Origin: Sabellastarte sp. h YS-2021
Taxonomy: Eukaryota; Annelida; Polychaeta; Sabellida; Sabellidae
Length of the DNA stretch: 64,000 bases
Assembly (NCBI GenBank): GCA_964017235.1
Contig: OZ024929.1
Coordinates: 164,843,609 to 164,907,608 of the forward strand
Direction of reading: 5' to 3'
Translations under genes and position numbers: made by a program
In this document: positions 23,760-33,519 of the stretch, in pieces
Layout: the number at the start of each line of letters is the position of its first letter
How positions within the stretch are numbered: the first letter of the stretch is position 1
Notes under the pieces: model-generated
The model's input: only the letters and a program-made list of their open reading frames with translations
Told to the model about the DNA's origin: nothing
Databases searched by the model: none

Positions 23760-24235
23760 TTATCAAATCTTATGAAATCTACAATGCATTATTAAACAAA
23801 AAATTTGAAAAACCTTACACTGAAAAATGTTGGAAAATTTAGGTATAAAATTGTTAAACAAGAAAAGGAATTTTACTTAATATTTTATCAAGTGGATAAA
23901 AAGTACATAGATGGAATAAAAATCTCTCAAAACTGTGCATCTATTGTAATGAGAATGAAACCATCTTACATCTATTCTATGAATGTAAACATGTGAAAAA
24001 TATTTGGCAAATAATTGGCAAAGGTTTAAAAATGAATATCCAACAAAAACACAGTTCTAGGTTTGATGGATACACATTATGTGGACGTTAACAGGCATTT
24101 GTGCATTGCTATTGTTTCCTGTAGTATTTATACCATGTTGTATTTAAATGTTCTTTTGAAAATCTGTGTCACAAGGATGTTACCCTTAGAGACGTAACTG
24201 GCAGCTATTTAATGTTTTATTCTGAAGTTTATCAA
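23760..24235 (+). pseudogene. Tx1/L1-type LINE ORF2 C-terminus (Cys-His motif), continuation
   Basis: The plus strand reads DRTIDPFFIKSYEIYNALLN, then CIYCNENETILHLFYECKHV with KNIWQII. C-x2-C followed by H-x4-C before an IW motif is the standard C-terminal Cys-His signature of L1/Tx1-type ORF2 proteins. Frame breaks occur near 23840 and 23880. It probably belongs with 21890-22420, split by the insertions between. Confidence 0.8.
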
Positions 24236-24252
24236 TATTCAACATTGGCAAA

Positions 24253-24813
24253 TTAATTACTCACTCTATAAAACGCCTACCAGGAGATCTGGAGACAAAT
24301 CACAAAGGATATTGACTAGGTAAAATGCTCACCATAGCAAATAAGACAGGTCTAATTAGCTGGTAAAAGAAGAAAAACATGATGACCAAACGTTTTTGGA
24401 TATTTTCCAACAAAGGATATGATACTTAGAATGTATTTTGAAAATATAACATAGGTGATTTGTGTTTACCTAAATCTATTTAAATTAAATATTTTATCCA
24501 AAGGATATAATAAATTTAAGCATTTGGATATCTGAAAAAGCAAAACAATTTCAAAAACCAAACAACACAAATGGACACACACATCTGTATACCTTGTCAT
24601 TTAATACAATAACCAATTAGCTTGTCATAATTTGCGTATATTATCGCACAGGTTATAATTATATCATTAATTATTTGGATATATTGTGAAACAAGTGGAG
24701 TATTTTAAACAAATTTAAATTGTTTGGATATAATGTGAAACAAGTGGAGTATTTTCAACAAATTTTGTAATGAACAAAGGTAAGAAAAATGTAGAGAAAT
24801 TTCTATCATAACA
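24253..24813 (+). repeat. LTR-like dispersed repeat, copy 1 (5'-trimmed)
   Basis: From TTAATTACTCACTCTATAAA to TTTCTATCATAACA it matches 52636-53196 nearly throughout. It contains two tandem copies of a segment with GTGAAACAAGTGGAGTATTT. The first eight bases (TGTCGGGG) present in the other copy are missing here. Confidence 0.75.
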
Positions 24814-25384
24814 ATACCCTGGACACACAGAAAAGCTGTCCTCAGCTTTTGAGGGATTGGGTACTAACTTTTTGTTTATGAAACATCAAGAACAGTTAAA
24901 ACTGTATAATGTCCAAACCACAATCCTACCCTGCGGTGACCAGCACCTTGACACTTAATAAAAGACAGGGTATCACCCTCTAATCCAGTGGTATGGCAAC
25001 ACAACAACAATGGAATAAATAATTCACCACCTTCTATATGGATTAAATAATTAACTACCTTGTATATGTATATAGATTAAATAATTCACTACCCTATCTG
25101 GTATTAAAAGACACACCAAAATAAATGCATCTCATTATAATTGAAACTGAACACCCAAGTAATATAACAATGCATATACATGTAAATTATCCAATGTCAT
25201 AAATGACATACCAAAATATATACAGTCCAATATAATGTCAAGGTACATGAAATTGAATGCAATGATACATTACAGCTGTTTTATAACTATTTGCAAAATT
25301 AAAGTCTATTAGAATCTTAGTAAAATGTGCCCCAATGTAACAATGATGCCATCTGAAGTGGTGTTAGAACAGCTGTTACTGGAG
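24814..25384. other. AT-rich spacer, no gene
   Basis: No feature supported beyond short imperfect repeats of AATAATTCACTACC near 25020-25100. Confidence 0.4.
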
Positions 25385-25398
25385 GAATGTCCTAATGA

Positions 25399-25625
25399 TT
25401 TATTTGGGGTTTTACGTCGCTTTCAACACTGTACAGGCCATATCACGACAGGTAGTTGGAAGGGCAGAGGAAACCAGCACTTTCAGTTCATCAGGGTTCT
25501 GTACTGTAAACTGCCGACCAATGGCAAGCAACTACCAGCTTTCTCACTTGAGGCCGTGCCGGGAACTGAACCCCGGCCTCAGAGGTGGGAGGCGAGAGTG
25601 TTATCACTCTGCCACTGTGGCCCCT
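25399..25625 (-). mobile_element. tRNA-derived SINE (family 1), full length, 14-bp target duplication
   Basis: Reverse orientation copy of the SINE at 20829: GGGGCCACAGTGGCAGAGTG at the right end, tail GGGGTTTTACGTCGCTTTC (complement) at the left. Flanked by GAATGTCCTAATGA at 25385-25398 and 25626-25639. Confidence 0.93.
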
Positions 25626-25791
25626 GAATGTCCTAATGAGTGACATAAGGTAATTTACAAGGTACTGACTTGATTGCATCATGATAGTTCTGGTACATTT
25701 AGGGCAAGAGTACATAATCTCCAGATTTACAGCATAATTGCATTACTAATATAGAAAAAGAATGCACTGAGTTTAAAAGCCTGGGGCTGGG

Positions 25792-26273
25792 TCAGGCAAG
25801 ACGGATTAAACAGAACTGAATTCCTATAAGTAAATGCATGGGGAGAAGTTGAGGCCATGACAGCACAAATCTTGCAAGAAGAATATGAAGAAGGCCCTGG
25901 TAGATCCGATGAAGTTTAACTGGGCCTGTGGAGTGTATAGTAACTGCTGCTTGTGGTGAATTCACAAGATTAGTAGGTGTGTAAGACACAATGCAGGCAT
26001 AAGAGGTAACTGAAGGATGCATTCTAGTGTTGTTTGGAAGACACCCCAGAATCTGATCACCACTGGAGTATAAATCCACAAATGGAGATTCATTATGTGA
26101 TGATGGAGAGTTTTGTATAGAGTTCTGTAGTGCATTGAAGGAGTAGTTATTGTTGACTGGTCACTGAAATCCTGGTGCATTGTAGACACAAAATCACTGA
26201 TGTTCACACTAACTTGCAAATATGTTTTCACTAGAATAGTTGAGCCATACACTGCACCAGTTATAAGTTTCAT
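25792..26273 (-). pseudogene. Unrecognised coding-like segment in two overlapping frames
   Basis: Two minus-strand frames (26273-25962 and 26079-25792) appear to carry one message interrupted by a frameshift: TPSMHYRTLYKTLHHHIMNL leads into VDLYSSGDQILGCLPNNTRM. No family recognised. It is downstream of the TATA-led ORF at 27.5 kb and may be its 3' continuation. Confidence 0.3.
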
Positions 26274-26763
26274 ATATTGTATCCAGTTGGCTGAAATAGT
26301 CTAAAAGTTCTGCAGCATCCACATTAAGAGTAAGTCTTTTATATGCATAAAAGGCAAAAACTTCAAGAATTCTCTGATTGAATACGATAAAGAGTTTAAT
26401 GTTGTTATTTAATCATTTTGTGTGTTGTGGTATAATAATGCAAGTATCACCAATAGATGTCTGAATAGGTTTGGCTGCAGATACATATGCACACATAAAA
26501 TGGCCTTTAAAATTTTTGTTTTGTTTCAAATAGCTATGCTTTCTTTTTAGCAAATATTATTGAATTATTGAATACAAGTTTAATATCTTTCAATGAATAC
26601 CCCCTTTTGTCAAATGATAAGGTATAAAAAAGAAATAAAATTTTAAAATTTTCAGAAGATATAAACAGAGAACTAAATCAAAATAATAGATTGCAAGTCA
26701 AAAGTAGCAGAAGAAAAAGTAAAATATTAGATCACATGTCAAAAATTTGGGGGTTTCAAAATT

Positions 26764-26973
26764 TCATAGGATCACCTTCCACGGGTTCTTTGTGGTGTTG
26801 GTGTAAATATGAAATAGGTTTGAAGTTCTGGTGCAAGAGTTGGCATGGAAATCGTGGAGCATCATCTGTCCAATCCTCTTCAGTAGTGATGTGAGTGAAC
26901 GTTGAGTTGTAACAAGACTCACAGAAGGATCACACTCCAGGACAGCAAACTTGTCCGGAGTCAAAAAGGTCAC
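26764..26973 (-). pseudogene. Unrecognised coding-like fragment
   Basis: A 69-residue frame including KFAVLECDPSVSLVTTQRSL and HDFHANSCTRTSNLFHIYTN. No motif recognised. Same strand as the flanking fragments, so possibly part of one decayed gene or retroelement. Confidence 0.25.
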
Positions 26974-27077
26974 AACAAATTAAGTGCTCTGTGTGACACT
27001 TAGAAGAAACGTTATATGCCAAAAGAGAAAGAAAATGTAAGCATGATGCTCCTCCATGAAAAAAGCACAAAAATCTC

Positions 27078-27574
27078 TCAAAGTAATTGAAGGCTCAATT
27101 TGAGTTTCAAACAGGGTGCAAAAATGCTGTCATACCAGGTTGGAAGGTCAAAATAGTCAACCCCATAATAATGAAGTGTCCTAATATTCACATAAAGCAT
27201 TAAATTATCCCGAAGAGCATCCCGGTTATGGTAATAGTATAGGACATAAAATATTTCAGCCCACTTTCTAGGAGATATTCTTACAAAATTTTCCAAAACA
27301 TTCAGGGAAACCTCACCAGTAGCCTTGAGGTAGGCACAAACCCTCATTGCATCAGCTGGGTTCGAATTAGCACAAGGCAGAGGGTTGGGTTTGAAATGGC
27401 AAACCAAATAGTCATAAGAATCTTTGCCAAAACATACAATGTCTGATAAACTGGTCCACTTCTTAGATAATGATGACATTAATTTATCAGTAATCCCTTA
27501 GAGGTCCCAAAATATTCAGAATTTATCAAATTTGTAAGGTTACTGAGCTTGGATACTTTTGACAAAACCATGTT
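27078..27574 (-). CDS. Unrecognised protein in two overlapping frames (TAATG junction)
   Basis: The first ATG (about 27574) lies in a good context (AACATGG) and opens MVLSKVSKLSNLTNLINSEY, which ends after about 30 codons. Its TAA overlaps the ATG of the next frame (27479), which runs 133 residues: LSDIVCFGKDSYDYLVCHF, then VCAYLKATGEVSLNVLENFV and YYGVDYFDLPTWYDSIF. A single one-base slip would join the two frames. The sequence looks like genuine protein, with balanced hydrophobic and aromatic residues, but I do not recognise it; a gag-like or host origin is possible. A TATA box lies about 330 bp upstream. Confidence 0.35.
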
Positions 27575-27901
27575 AAGCAATTAAATAAGATAAGCTAAAA
27601 AGTAAGCAAAAAGAATGCAGTTAATGAAATGTAATTACAATTACAGAAAGGTCAAAACAATATTGCGAAAATGTTCAACAAAGAAGCATATATTAAGACT
27701 CACCCCTGTGAAAAAAGATAGAGTATCAAAATTTCCAAAGAAGGCTTCTTTTTTATAGAAAGCAGACAACCTCAGTGGGCACAGAAGTTAACACTATTCT
27801 GAATAGCACAATGTTCTTCCTCAACACAACTTAATGAAACTATCCAAATATGATCTCAGATATACAGAGAAAAAGTGAGGAAGGTTGAGTAAAAATGGTA
27901 G

Positions 27902-27909
27902 CTTATATA
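27902..27909 (-). promoter_or_regulatory. Candidate TATA box (TATATAAG)
   Basis: The minus strand reads CCCACTATATAAGCTACC. It lies upstream of the AACATGG start near 27574 with no stop-dense coding between, so it could serve that transcript or be part of a degraded LTR. Confidence 0.35.
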
Positions 27910-28045
27910 GTGGGCCCTGTCTGAGGATCTATTGTCCCTTTACACTTTATTGACCAGCATCCAGTATCTGTTATAACAATGTTTTCTTGATTAGTTTGAA
28001 ATTGTTAGGTTAGAAACATTTGGTGACAGGAGGTTATCCACAGCT

Positions 28046-28066
28046 GGGGGGGGGGGGGGGGGGGGG
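28046..28066 (+). repeat. G21 homopolymer
   Basis: Twenty-one uninterrupted G residues on the plus strand, able to form a quadruplex and prone to length change. Confidence 0.95.
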
Positions 28067-28602
28067 TTGGAAAAAATGGGAAAGACACTTGAATGGGGAC
28101 ACTTCCTGCTTAGAAAGACCATTTTCAATAGAAAGTCATCATGAAGATTTTTTTCCAAATTTGGGGAAATTAGTTTATTAATATGTCTACTCCAGCTATA
28201 AGTGGGGTGGGAATATTGTAAAATAGCACACCCTATTTATACTGGTGTTGATTGATTTAGGGATAATGGACTCATTTGTTGTAGTGGGATGTATTGAGGT
28301 TGCATTCCAAAAGGGTCCATTTTCTGAGATAATATCATTTGTATTTGATTGCCTCTTTAAATTGTAATTCTAAAACCAAAGGCATGTCCCTTGATCTTCC
28401 AATACTTTAAAGCAGATATTATTGAAATTAAAAATTCACCAGGAAACTCAATATTAGCAACAGGTTCAGTCAGGGTTAACTTTAAGAAATCCCATTCAAA
28501 TTAATGTGTGGAAATATCACACACTGATGAAACAACTTGGGTGTATTGATTAATTCAGGTGTCATTTCAATAGACAATTGAGAGCTTGGAATTGGCAGTT
28601 TC

Positions 28603-30017
28603 TTAACAAAAGTCCAAAGAGCTGTCCAAATCTGTTAATGTAGCCTTAATTATGGTGTCTTGATCATTTAGAATTAACTTGGAATACTGCTGCATGCAGG
28701 TCCTAAAAAAAGTATTAAATGAATTATCATGGAAACACTGACAATGGCCAATACTACAAGGAACAAATACAGTAGCCCTTTTTTCTGTATTTCTAAGGTC
28801 AAACAAAGGTAAAGCTTCTGCAGTTTTGAGACTGAGTGTTGCAAGGGTTATGAACTCAGCTATACTCTATGAGTGAGTGCTCTCTTAATTATAACCTGAG
28901 TTTTGTACAACTCAAGTATAAGTGCAAACTCAAGTGCTAGTATGATCGGAATTCCATAGTGAAAAGAATTCAGGATAGAATTATTAAGACTTGGTTCATT
29001 CAAACTTTCCAGTGTCTGTCCAAAGAAAGCGTCAAAGGGAGTTGCATATAAAGTCTCATTATTATTAATAGCACTAAGAGTGTACTTTAAATCAAGTACA
29101 GTCTTTTCATGATTTACCAGAGTGAGTTTTGGTCCAAGTTCTTCTGGTAAAGTGATTTTAGGAAGACTAAAATGGCCATTATTCAAGAGAAACATATTGG
29201 ACAGTAAATCTGCTTCATTATCAATGGACCTAAAGTAGCTCCATATTGCCATAATATTTGGAACTTGTTTTTGGTTAGGAAACCCTGGGTAAGAACAACT
29301 TTGAATACTTGGAGGAATATAAAAGCTATTTGCCTTAAAACTACAGGAGCACTTATGAATCACAACACAATTTGTGCACCCCTCAAAAATTCTTGGGGGT
29401 ATTCATTCACAGGTCTCTACTCAATTAGTATCTAGAGTGCTAATCAATACTTTGTCATCATTTAGATCAATGAAATAAGACTGTTTTGGATCTGGATTTG
29501 GGTTTAAAACAATTTTGCATATATCATAGATTCTCCCTATATCATTTGTGAATAAAGTAGTGGCAACAACTTGGCTGGGAGTTTTCTGAAATTTGAAGAG
29601 TGCTCTGACATCTTTACTATATATGCCAGGGCAAGCTTGGAAAGTAACTTCATCTATCTCTATGTAAAACTTATTATCAGTGCTAACTCCCAAATAAGGT
29701 GGCAAGTCACTGAGATATGTGAATGATTGGTTTCCCTGCTACCACTGGTATGTTTTCAACTTTATATATATTAAAAGTAAATTAGTGCTTGAGATTGGAA
29801 TGTTTAACTTGATGTATAGATTTTGGTTTGTTCTGGCAAAGCTTATACTATGTTTGTGGTAAGATATTGTTGGATTTCTGCATAAAATTTTGAATATGGG
29901 GTGATTAAATCTCAAGTAGTCAGTAATATTCCTCAGAATAGTTTGTATCCTGGCTGGTGGAATTAAATCCAATACTGAAAACCGAAATGACAAATAAGTG
30001 ACAAAAAAAGTTAGCAT
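28603..30017 (-). pseudogene. Envelope-like glycoprotein relic (retroelement type), 5' truncated
   Basis: Four minus-strand frames in order (30017-29739, 29705-29421, 29363-28860, 28806-28603) read like one extracellular glycoprotein: many Asn-x-Ser/Thr sites, cysteines, and near the end a hydrophobic segment (IPIILALEFALILELYK) followed by basic residues, as in a membrane anchor with a short tail. The style (PPYLGVSTDNKFYIEIDE; ACPGIYSKDVRALF) resembles envelope-like ORFs in invertebrate LTR elements; that assignment is from memory of the pattern, not from a match. The frames are separated by stops or shifts. The 5' end abuts a MITE at 30018. Confidence 0.4.
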
Positions 30018-30297
30018 TACTGTGCCTGAGATAACTACCCTAATGACTAGTGTTTATTTGTTTAAAACTCGTCAAGTATATCTAGTCATAAACTTGTCAG
30101 TAAACAACTTTTATTAGTCATTAGTTTGTCATATATTAGTCAGAAAAGTCGCCTCTGATTAACTAATGACTAGTTAATGACTAATTAATGACTAGCATAC
30201 ACTTGCTAGTTGTTAGTCAGAGATGCCTATTTTCTGACTAATATATGACAAACATACACTTGTCACTGTGCCAAAGGTAGTCATTTCAGGCACAGTA
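30018..30297. mobile_element. Palindromic MITE, TIR starting TACTGTGCCTGA
   Basis: The left end TACTGTGCCTGAGATAACTA is inverted at the right end as GGTAGTCATTTCAGGCACAG followed by TA. The interior consists of ACTAGTCA/TGACTAGT-type repeats, mostly self-complementary. TA flanks are compatible with a TA target. Confidence 0.7.
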
Positions 30298-30428
30298 AAA
30301 AGTTTGTCCAAAGATAGTCAAACATATTAGTCAATAGTATGTCATATATCAGTCACCAGATAGTCACAAAATAGTCATCTCTGACTAACTAATGATCAGT
30401 ATATTTGACTATTTTATAACAAACTTTT

Positions 30429-30553
30429 TACTGTGCCTGAAATGACTACCTTTTCCACATTGACAACTGTATGTTTGTCAAATATTAGTCACAAACTAGT
30501 CACCTCTGAAAAACTGAAGACAAATATATTTGACAATTTTATGACAAACTATG
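30429..30553. repeat. MITE arm of the same family, direct copy
   Basis: TACTGTGCCTGAAATGACTA begins here; the unit runs into the next copy without its own right end. Its first 35 bases are an exact inverted repeat of about 30274-30308. Confidence 0.6.
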
Positions 30554-30737
30554 TACCGTGCCTGAAACGACTACCTTTTACTTATTCACAAATGGATGTT
30601 TCTCATACATTAGTCACAAAGTAGTCACATCTGACTGATGTACACTTGTTAGTTTTTTTCAGAGGTGACTCTTTTATGGTTAATATATCACACTCATTTG
30701 TCAATAAGTAAAAGGTATAGTCTTTTCAGGCACGGTA
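30554..30737. mobile_element. Palindromic MITE with about 40-bp TIRs
   Basis: The left end TACCGTGCCTGAAACGACTA is complemented by the right end GTCTTTTCAGGCACGGTA. Arms extend through CCTTTTACTTATT and its complement. Length is 184 bp. Confidence 0.75.
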
Positions 30738-30960
30738 ACAAGTTTGTCATAAAATTGTCAAATATATTTGCCTTTAGTTAGCTAATAGTGACTCTTTAGG
30801 ACTAATGCATGCAAACATAGTTGTCACACAATATATAGGAAAGGTAGTCATTTCAGACAGAGTGAAAAGTTGTCATAAAAGTCAAATATACTGGTCAGTC
30901 AGGGGTCAGTATCTGAAAAGTAGTCCATAGGCACAGTAAAAACTTGTCATAAAATTGCTA
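30738..30960. repeat. Degraded MITE-family sequence
   Basis: Contains further GTAGTCATTTCAGACAG and AAAATTGTCAAATAT segments of the same family with decayed ends. Confidence 0.5.
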
Positions 30961-31540
30961 AATATAAAGTTATTTTGTCAGGTGAGTATTTGATGGCAAA
31001 GTATGTAAATTTCTCACTAATTCACTCGAAATTGCTCCATCTTTTTACTGTTACGGAGATATTTCCAATTTTTTATTTTCAGCTAAAATCCAAGATGGTC
31101 ACCAAAATTTGCAAAAATTAAAATTTTATCCTTTTGTATAGGCTACTTCACTACTACCCTCCAGGTCAAAAATTCACTCAAAATTGGTCTCTTATATACG
31201 GTTTCCAAGATATTTTAAATTTTTATTTTCAGCTAAAATCCACGATGGCCGCCAAAATTTATGAAAATTGAAATTTTACCCTTATGTATAGGATACTTTT
31301 CCACTACCCTATGGATCTCTATCTCTTACAGTTTCCAAGCAATGGTTCAATTTTTTTCTTTTCCACTAAACTACAAGATGGCCTCCAAAAGTGGCGAAAT
31401 TCACTTTTGAATAGAATACTTCTCTGGTATCTTCTGGGTCAAAAATTTTCGAGCGTACCTTAATATCTCTTACTCACTTACCCACAGAGCTAACAGTGCC
31501 AAATGCAATACCAAGCAAGCCAAATGTATGCCTAACTTTA
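30961..31540 (+). repeat. Diverged family A monomers
   Basis: About three monomers with the family A landmarks: AAGATGG..GCC, GGTCAAAAATT and CTCTTAC-GTTTCC-AGAT. They are too divergent to be recent relatives of the 11-20 kb array. They end in ACAGTGCCAAATGCAATACC, a leader-like block. Confidence 0.6.
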
Positions 31541-32890
31541 GCAAAATAACTTGAATAATTTTCTTTTAAATGCACAGAAACCAACAATAATAAGTTTCGC
31601 TATCCTCTTTTGACCTCGATGAAGGGGTCCAAGGTCAAATTTGACAACATCAGAAAATTCGCAGGACATGATTTCCTGTAGGTTGGTTTCACATTGCAAA
31701 CCTCTAGGACCAACAATAAGTGAGTTATAAGCACTTTTAAGTTTGGCTATCCTCGTTTGACCTTGAAGAGGGGGCCCAAGGTCAAATCTGTTCACACCAG
31801 AAGATTTCCAGCCCATGATTTCATAGAGGTTGGTTTACCATCCCAGACCTCAAGGACCAATAATAAGTGAGTTATAAGCCGTTATAAGTTTGGCCATCCT
31901 CTTTTGACCCTGAAGGAGGGGCCCAAGGTCAAATCTGACCACACCATAAGATTCCGAGCCCATGATTTCCAAAAGGTTGGTTTATTATCCCAAACCTCTG
32001 GGACCAATATAAGCGAGTTATAAGCACTTTTAAGTTTGGCTATCCTTGTTTGACCTTGAAGGATGGGTCCAAGGTCAAATATGACAACATCAGAAAATTA
32101 GGACATGATTTCCTGTAGGTTGGTTTCATATTACAAACCTCTAGGACCAATAATAAGGGAGTTATAACCATTTTTAGGTTTGGCTATCCTCATTTGACCT
32201 TGAAGGAGGGATCCAAGGTTAAACCTGACCACACCAGAAGATTCCCAGCCCATGATTTCCTATATGTTGGTTTACCATCCCAAACCTGAAGGACCAATCA
32301 TCAGTGAGTTGTACGCACTTTTTAAGTTTGGCTATTCTCTTTTGACCTTGAAGGAGGGGCCCAAGGTCAAATCTGACCACACCATAACATTCCGAGCCCA
32401 TGATTTACTATTGGTTGGTTTACCATCCCAAACCTCCAGAACCAATATAAGTGAGTTATAAGCACTTTTAAGTTTGGCTATCCTTGTTGGACCTGGAAGG
32501 AGGGGTCCAAGGTCAAATCGGACAACATCAGAAAATTCACAGCACATGATTTCGTGTAGGTTGGTTTCACATTGCAAAACTCTAGGACCAATAATAAGCG
32601 AGATATAGACACTTTTAAAGTCCGCTATGTGGGGTACTTTGGCACTCCGTGGATGACCTTGAATTAAGAGCTTCAAGGTCAAATGTCTGTAAGGTTGTAG
32701 AAGACATGTATATCTGTTATACATATCAGCTATGAAGAGATTCAGCCTTCTACCTCCCCCTGCGGCCATTTCAGTCCCTGAGAATCTTACCCCCCAATGA
32801 AGATTTCCTGCAAATTTAGTGTAGTTTTCTTCTGAGAGGGTTAATACAAAAATATCTCTGTGCGCAGCGCGTAGTGAATGCAAAACCAAA
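31541..32890 (+). repeat. Family B tandem array (146-bp monomer) and right-hand leader
   Basis: About seven monomers with TTGACCTTGAAGGAGGGGCC, CAAGGTCAAATCTGACCACA, CCAGCCCATGATTTCC, GTTGGTTTACCATCCCAAAC and TAATAAG.GAGTTATAAGCAC. TTGACC starts at 31757, 31904, 32050, 32195 and 32342, giving a period of 145-147 bp. From about 32640 it passes into a unique leader that ends at the hairpin at 32891. Confidence 0.92.
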
Positions 32891-32918
32891 GTATCCACCA
32901 GATGCCTCCGGTAGATAT
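32891..32918. repeat. Hairpin cap of family B
   Basis: GTATCCAC, CAGATGCCTCCG and GTAGATAT form an imperfect hairpin; the better preserved sister at 40391 has GTATCCAC/GTGGATAC arms. Confidence 0.7.
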
Positions 32919-32989
32919 AATAATAGGTTAGATTTTATATACCACATCTAAAACCTGAGATAGTTTAGGTAGCATATATATAATGGTGA

Positions 32990-33108
32990 AAGTAATAAGA
33001 TTGACAATAGCATCAGAGATGCCTGTACCCCACAGCCTGGGGAAATAGTTTTCAACACCATGAGATATAGAAGTAGTGAAACAGTACACAGATTGGGATA
33101 CTTTCAGA
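32990..33108 (+). repeat. Repeat R, left part, interrupted by the hAT transposon
   Basis: Matches 22425-22515, including CCCCACAGCCTGGGGAAATA and GATACTTTCAGA, then stops at the left target duplication of the hAT element. Continues at 37039. Confidence 0.85.
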
Positions 33109-33519
33109 TAGTGTTAAAGACGGTAGACCGTATACCTATTTGCCGACCGTTTGTGGGTGAACCGGTGACATTCGAATGTACATCACTAAAATCCGGTTCA
33201 GTACATGATTCAAGCAACATAAACATGTAAATACAATGATTTATATGTTTTACAAACACATTACTTCATAATAAGCTAATAGTTTTACCTACCGTGAATT
33301 TGAAGAAAATAAGTACTTCTGTGCAAGTACACCTGTATGGAAAGGTTTATGCTCTCGCATTTTTAACCCCGTAATGTGACGTAAAAAAACAACAATCATC
33401 TGACGTATTTTAAATCAAATTTCGTCATCAAATCATCATTTTGATGCTTACTTAGCGTCTTGGATAATAATTTATCTCATTAATTCTACAAGTTTTTATC
33501 AAATTGTGGTAAAATTAAA

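Noticed and set aside
32332..32898. 188-residue minus-strand ORF
   Set aside because: Runs over family B monomers and leader; the repeating FDLGPLLQG-like peptides follow the 146-bp DNA period.
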